From the NCBI GenBank assembly GCA_009617715.1, contig VTFK01000292.1, positions 496,001-560,000 on the forward strand: a stretch of 64,000 bases of DNA, read 5' to 3'. Under the pieces are notes generated by a model that saw nothing but the letters and a program-made list of their open reading frames with translations, was not told the DNA's origin and ran no database searches. Positions 38,500 to 52,679 of this stretch are shown here, piece by piece. The position numbers and the translations under genes are program-made. Each line of letters starts with the position of its first letter. The first letter of the stretch is position 1. Source of the DNA: Plectrocnemia conspersa (lineage: Eukaryota; Arthropoda; Insecta; Trichoptera; Polycentropodidae).

Positions 38500-41400
38500 C
38501 TAATGAGTATAAATTTATTTTAAAGCTCCTTATTTGACCTTCATTATATTGTAAGTATATTCTTTCATAGCTTTTAACGAGCAAAAAATGAGCTAAAGGG
38601 GTTTAATTGAATATAAAATATTAAAGAGTAGTGAAAAACAGATTGTTATGAAACTGAGTAAGACATACTAAAATTATTTATAATTTTAATTGTATACCAA
38701 AATTTTACAATGATAATAAATTTGATATGTATGTTTAATTTAACTTTGATTTAAGCTTTATTCCAGATATATCAAATATTTTTTTATTTGTAAAAATATG
38801 TGGTATTTAAAATTTACTAAATAAATCCTTTTATTTAAAATTACTTGAGCAAACTAATAAATTCTTATTACAGGAATACAAATGTATGTTTTGATATCAA
38901 AATATTAAAATTAACTCTTGGGAAAGTAATGATATTAATTTTATAAAAACAACATTTACTAGAAAGGAGATTACGAATGCTTACGAATGTGAATATTATA
39001 ATCAATATATATTAGAAATAGAATGTATTTTAATGTTGCCATAATGAAAAGGTTTCACTGTTTTTAAATGATAAAGCCATAGAAAATAACAACAAGTAGA
39101 ATATTGTGGGTACGAGTCATTAAAAGCTTTTTATCGCGGTGCTTTTTATGTAAGGATCAAGGGAATTGCTTAGTCTACATAAATGGTTGTTATTAATAAT
39201 TTGAATAAAAGTTACTGCAAAAATTCTTAACCCGAGATGAGTCATGTTGACGCAGATACTCGAGCCTTAATCATAATGAGCCGTCAGCACTCTGGAGCGA
39301 CGCCGTCCCCGAGGATGAAAAAAAGGAAAATCTCGACGCCCTCTCGAGTCTTTCGGTGGAGTGGCACCCTCGAAAAAGCGCGTGGATCTCCACAGGAAAT
39401 TTTTAATCTATCACTTTGGGCCCATAATAAAAAAATCCACTTGACTATTTTTTTTTCGATCCGCCAACGCGAAACAGATTATCCGCCAACAAAATTAAAT
39501 CCATCGACTAAGTTTTGTTTCTCGAGAGCGAGAGAGATTTAAAAAAGATATCAAATTTCTGCATAATCTGATATCAAATAAACAGTGTAATGATCTTACT
39601 GGTTTTTTTATTGATTGAGTGTGTGATAGAAAAAAATTAAAGAGTAATAGATAAGGGATATTCGAAAAGTTATTTTTAATAAATATACAAAATTTTGCAT
39701 ACACCGACTCTTTAAGGTACTAGATTGTGATATGTATGTAGTTTGATTTATATCAGATATTTTGGTAATTGAATAATATATTATCTCAAATATAATTAAA
39801 AATATATACATATATTTAACTTCCTTATATTTAGGTATTTTTGCTACTTTAGTGTATTTGTAGATAAACCTGTTGCGTCAAAATCATATTAAATTCATAA
39901 TAACTCTTGTTGATTTTCTAAAGAATTAATTAAAATTCATGCAATTATAATGCATTAAATTTAATATTACAGTACGCGCAAAAGTACAAAAGGTATATAC
40001 CTAATTAAAATGACGGTCAGTGGTAACTTATTTTTCTCCAAATTTCCCTCTGATTTTAATTAAATATAAATAAATAAAAAAATACTTGTTTGTAATAAAA
40101 ATATCCGCTATAAAATATCTAGAGACTACCGAGACGTCGATTAATTTGTTAAATTTTCAAAAGAGATGAAACTTGAGGTGTATTAAGAATTTCATAGAAT
40201 TATACGATTTAGCCATTTAAGAGTATTTGGGTCAACGCGTAGGCAAAGTATTTTTTTCCCCTTGGACTTATAATTTGCCTGTAATAAAATCGCGATGGAT
40301 CAGAAAAAAAAATAATAATTAAATTATACTTGTTTGGGCAAAGGATATCTTGAGCAATTTGCTTCGAAAACAATTTGCTGAGTAGTTGAACTCGATTTCA
40401 TCTTGAAAGATCTTAGATTTAATCTTTCAAAGGGAGGATCTTTTGATTTTGACTATAGACAACGAGCTGTATATAAAGGGTAATAATACGGGGGCGGAGA
40501 AAGAGTGAGCGGGTTGTAAATCCATAAACATGCTCTTGACGAATCGTGATGCTTCAATGTTTCTGTTTAATTTATAATTATCCTTTGATTATGTGTTATC
40601 GTGGGTACCTAATCTTAAACATAATGTCTGCTTATTCATGCGTATATAGCTATTGCTAGCTAGTGATACCAGAAGTAATTAAATTTATTAAAAATTATAA
40701 TATGGACGAACTATTTCCAACTAGTTATTGCTACATATTTTTAAATAAAAATACATATTTATATATACACTCATATAAAGAAAGTTCTATGCTGCTTGGC
40801 ATAAATAACTATTTAGTATTTTTTGTGCTTAGAGTCCAAATAACTACAATTTTACTTGGTATATCTCGTTTTTTTCTTTTTTAAGATATAAAAAGGAACA
40901 ATATAAATAAATTGATTGACATTATTTCAGAATTTTTAACTCTTTTATTGCGTATTCATTGGATACGATGATATTTTTTATAATAATATCTTTATATTTA
41001 TATACTTAATTATATTGAAAAAAATTCAGTAGCTGTCAAAACATTATTATTTTCACTATCGATTAAGTGTTAATTATTTATTTCATTATAAAGGTAAATG
41101 TACTCTTTTAAATCTTTATTTATTTTATGAATTATTTATTTATTCGTATGATTGATTTTTTATAATTAAAATAATTATTATTACCTTTATAGTATAAAAT
41201 ACACTTAAATAATAACAAAATAATACCAGAATATGTCTATAAATATTAGAAAATATGTGATCTTTAGCATTTAAACAACGATTATATAATTTTGAAAATA
41301 TATATATAGACAATTTGGTGGAAAAGCCATTGAAGTATTATAATAATAAAAGTACATCTTTCTCGATAATTTTGATGATTCTAACATAACATAGCTAAAA

Positions 41401-43082
41401 AACTTACCCTAAAGAATTTATACTATACATATTGGGTTGGCCTATCTTTTGCATTATTCCCTCTAGAGGTAAATTAAACAAGAAGAGATAAAGCATTTGC
41501 TTAATGTACTCCTGATTGTTCTCCAAAAGGTTATGAAAGTTTTCCTTTAAACTTTAATAATTATTTGAAATAAAATAACATTTAAATTAACAAAGATAAA
41601 TCGTAGCTACACTGGTTGAGCTTTGATCTATAGGGTTTGTTGCTATTGCGGTCATAAACTGACGTTTAACAAAAAAAGTCAATATAATAATTCATAAAAA
41701 AAAATTTTTAAAACGATATTAAAACTAAGTATGATATTTTAAAAAATAGTAAACTATTGCACTAATTTTTTAAATATTTTTAGCGTTTAACAGTACGTTA
41801 TACTCCAAAACATACTGACATATTATTAACTGACTAATAGGTATCGGTGAATATGACAAAACAAACCTCAAATTTATATATATGATTTCTTAAACTACAC
41901 AAGCACATCCTACTTTAGCTGTTCTTAGATATTTTAATAGCTTTAGGTCTCTGCTTTTACATATTTGTTAGTCTACACATAAGTTTACTTTTATGTTTTT
42001 ATATGTTATTTATTTGTGTATCGTTATGTACTTTTTAGTAATGCAAAAAATCTTATTATATATACAAAAGCTTTAAAATACTGATGAGAATGACAATATT
42101 ATATAAAATAAAAAATAATTTGAAACATGCGCATTGTTTTAACGCGTTCAACACAGGTAATGCTAATGCGAGTTGAAAGCATGAAATGATGACAAATACT
42201 GTCATTTATTATGAAGCCTCGTAAAGCACATTTATGTGCTGAATATAAATATTAATTTTGCATGTGCATAATTACATAATATTGGAGCTCACGCTTAGGC
42301 GTATCCTGAATTATTACAGAGTGTAAATTTACATCGATTAATACATTTTAAATGAAAAATTATTAGACACATTCGCGATTTTTATCGGCAATGAATACCG
42401 GTGTACGACCAAATACTGTTATTTAAATACACCGTGTCCAAATTATACTACGGTGAGACCATATGTGCCAGGAAAATTCGCATTCAAATTTATACGACAA
42501 ATTTAATTTGACCATTTTTCATTTGCCCGAGTATTATGAGGGGTCGTCATAAAAAAAAGTCACAACAAAAATACACGATGTTTTTCGGTCGTATCCGTTA
42601 TTTAACCTTTTGCGCTCGTTTCGATGCACGTGCTTGAACAATATTATATTTTATTATCCTTCTCCCATAAAGGAGGCATTTCGATCTTCAAAAGAATAAA
42701 TTATGTACAAACCATGACAGATATCAGTCCAGTAATATGTGTAACATAACATGTAATAAATATTTAATATATTAATAGAGTGAGTACTATAATATGTATT
42801 ATTCCTATTGCGAGCATAAGCATGTTAATCTTGTATATAATTACAATAATGAAGTTTCAATTTTGATGTTCAATTAAATTATTTTTCATATATTTTTATT
42901 TTAGTATATAATATATGTTACAATAATATATTAAATGTTGTATTTTGGATACGTTATAAGTGCTATAAAAATATTTTAACATTTCTTCCTATTATTTGAA
43001 AAATACTGGCGTTTTATTTTCGGACAAAAGTGACATAAGACATTAAAACCTTACCGAAATCAAATAAAGATAAAACGATATA

Positions 43083-43140
43083 AATAACGAAAAGAATGCA
43101 CACTAATAAAAAATAACGAAAGAATGCACACTAATAAAGA
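43083..43140 (+). repeat. Tandem repeat, about 29-base unit
   Basis: Two consecutive copies of a unit beginning AATAACGAAA and ending GCACACTAATAAA, nearly identical (one A inserted in the first). It lies about 400 bases upstream of the Jockey-like remnant. Confidence 0.75.
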
Positions 43141-43499
43141 GAACCATTAGACGTCTTTCCCAAAATACAGTATCCAAGCGAGCAGGTAGCAAACCATCAT
43201 TGCTAAAATTATATAATTCTAAACAAGATCAGTTGTAAAGTTTTTGTTTTGATTCGTTCCGGAAAATAATTTTCGGATATTCCCGAGGTTTTCGATACCT
43301 GGAAATTTCTATGTTTAGTTTCGGTTTTAAAATTTTAATCCAGAATACAAGTAGCGGGCAGACAGACATAAGCATTTTAATATATCTATAGAAATTATTA
43401 TATCAAAACTGAAAAATAAATTATGCCATATCGATCAATATTCATTTTTTTTAGTTACTTATATGGTATTTTAGAGACTTATTTATTACCACAAGGTTT

Positions 43500-43960
43500 T
43501 AAATGTTGTCTTATATAAAAGAAATATATTTGAAGGTCAAGCAAAAAGACACATTTACATTCCTAAGAAAGATATCAATCAGAGTTTCTCAAAGTAGTCT
43601 GCTAGGACCAGTATCTACATTTCATATTTCGATATAGGGTAGCACATTAATGAATACATCTATGAATGTTATGGTTATTCTTTTAATAAAAAAATCTGAT
43701 TTGACCAAGGCAAAAATAAAACTATAAACTGGTGAATCAAATCGAACGATACGAAATCTTAACATAACAATCGTGCACATGTAGAAATGATCAATAGCTA
43801 TTATATAACGATTAAGCGAAAAGTCGTGCCGTATGTCAATACCACAAATAACAGCATGAAAGTGGACGTGAAGTTGCGATGGAGCGAAAATGCGAAAACT
43901 AATCGTAAGGTACTGAATTATCGCTTAAGAAAATTGTAGAGGCTCTTCAAAAGAATATCA
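43500..43960 (+). mobile_element. Decayed Jockey-like RT remnant
   Basis: Around 43555-43620 the translation gives FLRKISIRVSQSSLLGPVST, a worn version of the RT motif R-x-I-x-x-G-V-P-Q-G-S-x-L-G-P. At 43808-43950 an open stretch reads KVVPYVNTTNNSMKVDVKLR and then WSENAKTNRKVL. This corresponds to the Jockey-clade 3' RT region, typically V-x-x-x-x-x-A-K-Y-L-G-x-x-L-D-x-x-L-x-W-x-x-H-x-x-x-K-R. The YADD block in between is not recognisable. There are several stops and frame changes. No target-site duplication or poly(A) tail was identified. Confidence 0.68.
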
Positions 43961-46900
43961 CGACACTATGAAACATAATAATTACTATAAAAAAAAATTA
44001 GAGAGTATGTGTGAAAAATGCTATGATATTTAACGTATGGTTTAATGTTGCTGAAAACAATATATTACTGCATAGGAATCAATCACACGATCTTTTGCAG
44101 TGAGAAAAAATTAATTGATATAATTTTGCAGATATTTAGAAATTATCTATAGACGAAATTTTTATAAAACATATAGTAATGTTAGTTACAAATCTATGTT
44201 TGCAGTTTCGTCAAAAATGAACAGTCGGGCACAGTTTTATAAAAATACAACTCTAAATTGTGAAAATTATGTCATCCACGTTTGTCTAGTTTATTAATGG
44301 TGTAATTGCAGAATAAAACTGATACAAACAAAATATATTTTAGCTGTTGACTGAATATAAAATACTTCAATTGCATACCGATTCATTTCTGAAACCATTA
44401 ACTTTGAGGCAAAGCATTTTGTAGAATCTTTATGAAAATAATCCATGCATGTGGAGATCGACAGCATAAAGCATGTTATTGTAGGAATCGATATCCTTTA
44501 CCATGAATGCAATTAAGGCAAAATATCCCTCTCGTTAGATAGATGAACTCATGGAAGCATGTATGCGAATAGCTGTAAGTACTTAAGGAATACCAAGTTT
44601 CTAGCGCGTTTTTAAATTATACGTAGTACATCTAAACTACAACTTCATTAATAAAAAGTTGCATGGCAAAATATGCTCAAACTCATTAAACTATATTTTG
44701 GGTTATTTACAAGGCATTGTAATGTATAATTTACTTATTTGTGAATATAAAATAAGCTATTTCATATTATATTTATTTGATAACCATGTTTTGATTACAT
44801 AAAAAACGGTTTTGGCAGATTGCAGTTGCAGGAGTAAATGACCCATTACCCAGTTACAAAATTAAATGTGGCAGAAATTAGATGCAAATAATTTAATATG
44901 CATGTCTCGGCAAATTAACGTTGACGCAATAAAGAAGGCGTATAATTATAATGTCTGAGCAAATTTTAAGATGAGCGAAGAAAAAATGTAAAACGTAATT
45001 TAGACGACTTGGAGAAAGATCATCGTTTTAATAATACTACCTTGCAAAACCAGAGAGATATTACGTTATAAGTAATGAATGAATTTGTAATGCTATTTTC
45101 ATTCCACCCGCAGGCAAATTAACCATACTAACAACTAAGTTTGATGGACTTTGTATAGAATTTTACCTCATAAATATTATTTACTATTCGACAAAATTTA
45201 TTGTATTCCAGTGTTTATTAGTAGACGTATGTTTAACGTTGTGCTACGTTTTATTCATGTGTTCTAAATTAAGGGAAAATATCCGTTTTATTAATAGCAT
45301 TTTATTGGTTAATCATCATTATTTAATATCATGTTAATAATAGTAGTTTATTGGCTAACGAAAATAAGATGCAATTGAAGATATTGGTGTATTTTATTGA
45401 ATTAAAGTAGAGTTGCATCAGTTTTTAAATATTAATAACATACAATAATATATATGTACATATGAAGGCTTTAATTATTTCAAAAGAAATTAAAAAACTA
45501 AGTAGACTAAAAACGTTATGTGCTATAAAATGCTACAGCTACAGCTTAAAATGCTACATACCAAATCTACGTAACAAAAAAATTGTTCCAGTATTATTGT
45601 TTGAACAATATTTAATTTGCGATAAAAAGGTTGAAATTAATTAATAAAAAATATGGTAAAAATAATAACGGTATTTTACAGATGAGCGCCAAGCTGCAAT
45701 TTTAATTTTTCGTCTCGCTTTACGATCCGTTGTTATTTTATTTTTCAACGCAAACGGATATATACCCGGACAAAAGTTTACGAGAATATTATTACAGTCA
45801 CTCTATAACGAGATTCCATCAAAATAACTCATACCATACTTTTAACCAGATAAAATCTAACATGGATTACTCGACACGGGTCAACCTGGAAACACTACTA
45901 TATCAGATGCTAAATTCATGTTACATTAATGCGAAACAAATAGTAGCATAAACTCGCGGGTAGTCATAAGTATAGTTTGTATTAAAATTGATGACGTTGA
46001 TATATTATAATACGAAGCATAAACATAAGCTTAAAAAAGGAGTGTTGCGAGAGCTGTAAATAAAAACTAACAGTAACGAACAACTCTATTTTTTTAACAC
46101 TACGAGTTAAATCCGCTTCGTGGCTATGATAGTAAATGTATATAAAAAATATTGGTTATAATAAAGTAAGAAATATATCTAAATATCTATTGTAAAAATA
46201 AAACTAAGAGTGAATTAGTTTTAAACTAATTTAATAGGTTGACATAACTATTTCACTATAGACTCAACTACACATGCTAATAATTGCCCAAAAGCTACTA
46301 ATGCAAGTGTGTAACGCTACAAGTATTAAGTAATTATGCAAAGAGCCTCAAGGAAGTTTTAAATTAGTTAAATAGCCGATACGTCTACTTGTTCACGTCA
46401 AACAGAAGTTGAGACGTTAAGATAAAATAACATTATGTACTCAAACCACGTCCTAATTAAATACCATTGCTAGGAGGAGCCGATATAATAATTAATGAAT
46501 ATATTGACGCTGAATAATCACCTTCTACATGTCAAGGTTTTCACGACAGATCGAAAATTTATATGTGGAAAAATATGCAAAACAGTTAGGCTATAAATAA
46601 ATCCAGCGTATGGGTTGACATAAATTTTAACGCTGTGACGTACGAAAATGGTACCGCCAGGAAACAAATCCCAAATCGCCAGAATGCGATTTGTGATTCG
46701 TCACGAACCAAGGGGTGAAGTCGTTATTTTTTGAACATGTATAATTATCATAAATTTGCGGTTACCAGCAAACGAACGAAAGCCATACCAAACGAAAAGT
46801 GCAAAAACAGAATTGTTTTGCTTACTTAGAAAATCTCCCCTGTATTCTGTTATTTTAAGATTACTTGACTGTTATCGATAATTGATAGTAAAAGTTTAAT

Positions 46901-49900
46901 CTGCATTTTAACAAATAATCATATTCCTCAAAAACATAAAATATGCAATATATTATTATCAAGTAAATATATAATTACCGACAATAATATATTACCCTAC
47001 ATGGTTAAAATGTTCGTACCATAAACGTGTGCTTGACATTTGGCTATGAAGGATCACTTGTATTTTTTAATATCAAAATTTATTACAGAATGTAAAAAAT
47101 GCTATATATTTTTACAAATATGTGGAAAAAATAGGTTAAATAAATCTAATTGTAATAAAAATATAAATGTATTTTTTCTTAATTAAAAAATAGTAGTTGT
47201 AGTACTTATTATTTAAGATATATTATAATTAGAATAGGCAATTGAAAATAGATTTTTAATCGTTGTTTGACTTATAGTGAATTTATTAATCAGAGGTTGT
47301 GATATATCTTAATTTAAAAACATAATTAAAAGTAAAATGCGTTGGTGCCCATTTTGGTCAAAAGTTATTTTAAATAAATTGTTAATTTTTTTTTTGCTTT
47401 TAATGTATCCAACTCTTGATGATTCCAAAATTTAAAACTTTACCTGTATATTATAGAAAACTAAATTGATGCAATAACTATTATCTTAGATCTTAGAATA
47501 CCAATGCATGTACGATAGATAAATTTCACGTGATTCGAAATCCAATTTCTTACAATAATTTTGAAGATATATAAATAAATCATGTACTTAAAAAAGTTAA
47601 ACTTTTAATAAAAATAGGATATAGTAGTCTACAGTACTTTTGAATTAAACGGTTTTCAATAAATGCAAATTAATTATTTAAAGAATGAAATTTTTGGAAT
47701 TTTAAGATAGCATCTAAATAGTTGGTTGACTAAAGGTCTAAACTTATTTTCAGCGTTAAATAATATTAAATTCAATAAAAAAAACCGAAAAGTTATTAAC
47801 AATTACTTGGGGTTAAAGTAAATAATATACCAACCTTCAATTAAAGATTTATGAACAAAAAAGTCACTAATGTAAAGAAATATTGGTTGTTGCTTTTTTA
47901 AAATAAATATAACTTATTTTTAAAGTTACAAATATCGCAAAATTATGAATATTTCTAAATATGACACAGCACCTAAGTATAGTAGGATTTTTTCAAAATT
48001 TCCACGTAATGAGCTTAATAGGTTCGCCTTAACTGAACTAGATATATGCATCAGCAAAATTTATTATAAATTGATAATGTAGATTCTAATTACCATGTGT
48101 ATTCCACATTGCCGACATTAGATTGGCTCGAAAATCAAAATTTTTTAATTATTTAAAACTATACAAGTTAAAAACAAATAATTATTTTTTTAATTTTAAG
48201 TTTAATAATAGTGTTTTATAAATAAAAAAATAAATACGATTTTAAATGTTATATATAAATTTTTTTTAGATTTACCTATTATACCTTACATCTTCATTTT
48301 TATTAAAATCTGACATCTCTTGAATAATCTATTTTAAAATAGATTCTGATTTTTTAATAAAATAATTTACTAAGATAGACGTTTAAAACATACTCAAATA
48401 AATTGTAAATATTTTTTTTTTCATACATGTAAATATTTAAAATTAGTTTAGTTTACTATTGCTATGTATGATTAGTTTACTACTAAAATGTTTTGTTCTA
48501 GCTATTATTACTATTACTTTAAATGCACATTTTAAGTCGAATAACACTTTAACAATTGAAATGTTTTTTATCTTTAGCCATTTTGATACAAATGCAATTT
48601 TTACTGTCATATATAAAATTATTTAGAAATAGATTTAAAATAAAAATATGCAATTTTATTAATTTTACAGTTACCAAGTATGTTTATAATTATTACTGAA
48701 CGAAAATAAACTTGAGTTCATTAAAATTTCGTAAGATATCTTCGCTTCAATGCCTTAAACTTTGACGTCTGGTTTGCTTTTGATCGATAATGTTCCTTCG
48801 TTCCTGAATCAGGGTATTAACTTTGTAACGATTACTTTTGATGGTGCACTTAGGATATTAGAACGGATAGGAAAATTTCCATTGATGGAGCCAAAATTGA
48901 TCAATTGTTTAAGAAATAACATTCAACAGATATTCCATGAACTCGTAAAATCTATGTAGTATTGAAGGTTTACGTATTAATTAATCAGACAAAAAGGAAA
49001 ACATCAATGGTTTTATTGTTTCATTTGAATTTAATTATGTTTCATATTGGGATATGGGATAAAGGAGATTAAAACCCAGGGAAGGATAAGGGCAATAAAA
49101 ATTACCGTTAAATTAAAAGTTTATGACTGGACGAAGTAATATGTGTAAAAGTTTATATTTATTCGGAATCCCAGCTATCGCAAAAATTCTCGCATTAAAA
49201 CGCCGCAGGGGTGTAATTGACACTATGGTGGTTAAGAATGAAAGTTATTTTAGATTACAGTTTACGATACCTTAGAAAGGAGACCAGTAATAACCGTAAC
49301 GCTTAGTCGTAATAGTATAATCGTTTTTGTGGTGTTGATTGTATTAAATATTTAAATATATTGAAATACATTTATTAAGCGTAGTAGAAGTTATCGCTAC
49401 TTTTTGGTTTTAATTATCAAAGAGGCAGAATATTAAAAAAAATTATTTAAAAGTATTAACTGCTCTTATTTAGCATGTAAAGTACATTGTAAAACACTGA
49501 ACATCTATTAATTTTTGTTGTGCGTTGAATAACTGGACCTTTTTGATATTTATATGAGCTTGTTAATTAATAATTAATGAAAATGTATATTCTTAGTAAC
49601 AAAAGTTTTTGATTCTATAAATTGAGGCAAGGTTTCACAGCAAAAGTATTTTCCCGGATTTTCGCCTACACGCGTAAATACGCATTAAAGTTTAAACATT
49701 CTGATTTAATTAAATTTCCCACTTATTAAACTCATAATCTACTACGTAATATTTGTTTTTATGAAATTAAACGTTTGCATAAATATCCATGAATCGTTAA
49801 TTACCCATAAAGTCTAAAGCATTGTCGATCTTTTTTTTCAACCACCGTTCACGTTATTTAACGCTTAAAACTTTTGATTGCAGCTCATAAATCAAATTTA

Positions 49901-50588
49901 AACTGTGGCCGATTATAAAACGACATGCAACTAATATACTTTGATTTGTATAAATAATATCATAAATAAATACATTTTTGTATTAAAACAAATTTTTAAT
50001 AAAATGACAAATTAAAACGTATTTTTAATTTAAACTATTTGCGGTTTAAGAGATTTTTTTATCAGCCGCTTTAGATTTACATATTTAATTAAATAGATCC
50101 TTAAAGCTCAATATACTGTGTATTTTTGCTATTATTATGCATAATGTATATTATATATAATAAACCATACATTCAGAGAAAATATTATTAAAATTAAAAA
50201 AAATGCTCATCTAGTATGTACATATAATTGTAGCAACCATTGGATGCGGCGTTTTGATTGTACGAAACCAATTAAACGCTTCGATCTGTTTTCAAATCGA
50301 GTTATCCGAGTTTCTGTAAAGCATTCTGGTTTCAACCACAAGACGGTGGATTGAAACGATTTGATTTGTATGGTTCAGTGCTTCTCAACAAGTGTGTAAA
50401 TCTACCGCAGAATTGTAACATATATTTTAAATTGTTGCTTAAATAAAAAGTAATTTACAAATATTATTCTAAAAATAAATATAACTGTATTTATATATAT
50501 TTTTTAATCCAGATTTAAATTATAATAAATAATTTTTGAATTTAATCAGTTTTTGATATTCAAGCTGTATTTATCTAGTTCAAAATAA
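43961..50588. other. AT-rich non-coding stretch
   Basis: No supported gene. Short plus-strand frames at 45730-45951 and 48762-48959 lack an ATG start or recognisable domains. GC-richer patches lie at 46600-46800, 49020-49290 and 50230-50410. Confidence 0.45.
46672..46693. repeat. Hairpin with 8-base stem
   Basis: CAAATCGC (46672-46679) pairs with GCGATTTG (46686-46693) around the loop CAGAAT. It lies in a small GC-richer patch (46600-46760). Confidence 0.6.
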
Positions 50589-50664
50589 GAAGCACGTTAG
50601 ACGAGCGGTATCATTCGCTGACTATTGAACTAAAAATCCTGAGTTTAAATTCCATATGAACCTT
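50589..50664 (+). mobile_element. tRNA-like sequence (tRNA-derived SINE head or tRNA pseudogene)
   Basis: The segment has an A-box-like TTAGACGAGCGG (50597-50608) and a B-box-like GAGTTTAAATTCC (50641-50653). Their spacing is typical of RNA polymerase III internal promoters, and between them lies CTGACTATTGAACTAAAAAT, resembling an anticodon arm. The D-arm-like GAGCGGTATCATTCGCTGA pairs partly. The B box departs from GGTTCGAATCC and the acceptor ends do not pair well, so a functional tRNA is unlikely. No clear SINE body or tail was recognised. Confidence 0.45.
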
Positions 50665-51169
50665 AGTGTTTTAAAAGTTTTTATTGTATCTGGGATCTCG
50701 AAATTATTAATTATTAATGGTTATAATCGATCATCGAATCAAGTTTATCTGGATTTTCTTTATATCATGGATGATATCGTAATTAAAAATTAAAATCGAG
50801 TTAGTTTTAAAAAGCTACTTTAGCTCACAATATACCTAATATTTGTATTCTACAAAAAATATTCTGATTATAAGAATTGAGGATCGTGAGGCTCAGTATT
50901 TTTAGGTGAAGAGTCTTTATTTAAATTATGGTAAGAATTTTCAGACTTAATAATGGAAAATAATTTAGAAACGATGAAGAAAAAGCGTTTATATAATTTA
51001 AATTAAAAAATATTTAAATCATTTACCAAGGAATTGGAACAGAATAATGACAATGAAATTTATTATTTTTTAAATGTACCTCTTTAGATAGTAAAATAAA
51101 AAAAAATCTTAAAAAGAATTAAAATGCATAATCAAAACCATCAATTGGCTTTATTTACTAAATACATAT

Positions 51170-51650
51170 ACTAAAACAGAGCAAGTGCATTGGTTAAGAA
51201 CATATCTCAACGAGGACTTTGAAAATAAAAAAATATTGCTCAACAGTATTCTTAGAGGCTTTTAACAAAATGTGGCACCTTGAAATATTCTACAAAATTA
51301 AAAGACCTTCTGATTATTCAAATTCTATCTAAAAGATGGACACTTCTAAATAAGGATCGGAGAAATTAGCACAAAACTGTACCAAATATCACGGGGAGTG
51401 CCTCAATGTGACTCAAAAACAGCAAGATGATCGCACAAAAGTCCAAGCTTGGCTCTCTAAATAGCAAACTACAGCTAATGAAAGTAAATTTATTCATGTT
51501 ACATTTACGCTGAACAGAGATTTTTGTATCACTTATCGAAAAATGGATACCACAAGAAAACTCCGCCAAATATCTTGACAGAAGACTAATCTAGAAAGCT
51601 CATATTTGGGACAAAAGAAAAGATCTGGAACTTAATATTAATATGACAAA
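51170..51650 (+). mobile_element. Decayed Jockey-like RT remnant
   Basis: Near 51255 the translation gives AFNKMWH, corresponding to the catalytic A-F-D-x-x-W-H block, followed by EIFYKIKR. Near 51380-51420 a GVPQ-like piece occurs (ITGSASM in the worn frame). Around 51480-51520 it reads SKFIHVTFTLNRD, corresponding to the N-x-x-K-S-x-x-x-x-F-T-x-R block. At 51546-51600 it reads IPQENSAKYLDRRLI, a stop, then KAHIWDKRKD, corresponding to the N-x-x-K-Y-L-G-x-x-L-D-x-x-L-x-W-x-x-H-I block. The YADD-bearing stretch is deleted or unrecognisable. At least four frameshifts or stops show it is inactive. The apparent minus-strand open frame 51366-51569 is its antisense shadow. Confidence 0.78.
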
Positions 51651-52679
51651 ATTTTCACAAAATACACTTTATTAAAATGCTAAGACCTTTATTTATTAAA
51701 TGCAATATTTATCATATTAAATTTAACATTTTTCTTCTATGCTATGCATGTAGGTAAAACATTTCTCTCTCTCCTTCTTTCTTACAATATTTATCACCAC
51801 TTTTTTATCTGTGCGTATTACAATATTATAATAGTCTTATCTCACGAATGTCATAACTTTTCCTAGCAAAATTTTCAACAATGAAGGTTTCTGAAGTGAA
51901 AAAGACAAGTTTAAGGAGTAAATTTCCATAAAACAATTTACGGTTCATATTTTAAAACCTCATGTTTTTCAAAGCTTTAAAACTTAAAAGTGACTATATA
52001 TTTTGAGTTTTGCATACATATGAGGTGTAAAAAAATATAAAGAAATAGCTTAACAGACGCAAATGTATTTAGATAGTAAACTTTAAAGTTTTTAAAGTAT
52101 TAAAATGTTAGTTCTATTGAAAGGTCAAGTTATCAAGAGTTTTTCAAAGTATGCCTAGTTATTGATATCGATCCTGAATTTCCATTATTCATCATAATAA
52201 TACCCTTCATTCTTTGTGATTTAAAATTTATGGAAAAAAATGCATCACCTTGGTAATTTTAATTATCGAATTCTCAGTGTAGCAACTTGTACCAAAAAAT
52301 CACCAAACAAGAAATTTATATTGACAATATTTCGACTAAATTCTGATATACAAATGTATTTAATTAAAAAACTTTATCTACTTTTTACAATCAAATGACT
52401 TATTTATGATTTATTACATTTGCTACGTAAATCTCAGATTTCGTATATAAAAAGTAGTCCTAAAAAAGTAACGCAACAAATTTTAAAACTTCATTGAGAC
52501 GGCCAGTAACATTGTAATATAATATCTATAAAAAATATCATATTTTTTATACTTTTTAGAAAATAAAATATAGTGGATCTACTAATGAGCATATTGCATA
52601 TTAAAATATAATCAATTAGTAATGTGAACCATGTAGTTTTTTCAAGTTATCGTTTTGAGTTACACATTTCACTCCTGTG

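Larger units (their letters stand above)
29600..43499. other. Long AT-rich non-coding stretch upstream of the GPCR exon
   Basis: No exon recognised. GC-richer patches lie at 30100-30360, 31850-32420, 34090-34400, 35630-35860 (with CGGTCGGTCGGTT at about 35695), 36110-36420, 39225-39545, 40200-40560 and 42370-42720. Short frames in these (for example 36141-36436 and 39237-39542) are not recognised as protein families. Confidence 0.45.

Noticed and set aside
39237..39542. Plus-strand 101-codon frame with an ATG
   Set aside because: First part is GC-bearing but the second half turns into low-complexity sequence; no family recognised and no splice sites that give a sensible exon.
41430..41460. 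TTGGGTTGGCC resembling a mariner terminal repeat
   Set aside because: No partner inverted repeat and no transposase nearby; a single 11-base resemblance is weak.
50760..50790. YIMDDIVI-like peptide suggesting an LTR-type RT active site
   Set aside because: The DNA is an almost perfect small palindrome (ATATCAT-GG-ATGATAT) and no other RT block surrounds it; a stop follows within a few codons.
51366..51569. Minus-strand open frame
   Set aside because: It is antisense to the Jockey-like RT remnant on the plus strand, whose motifs explain the region.
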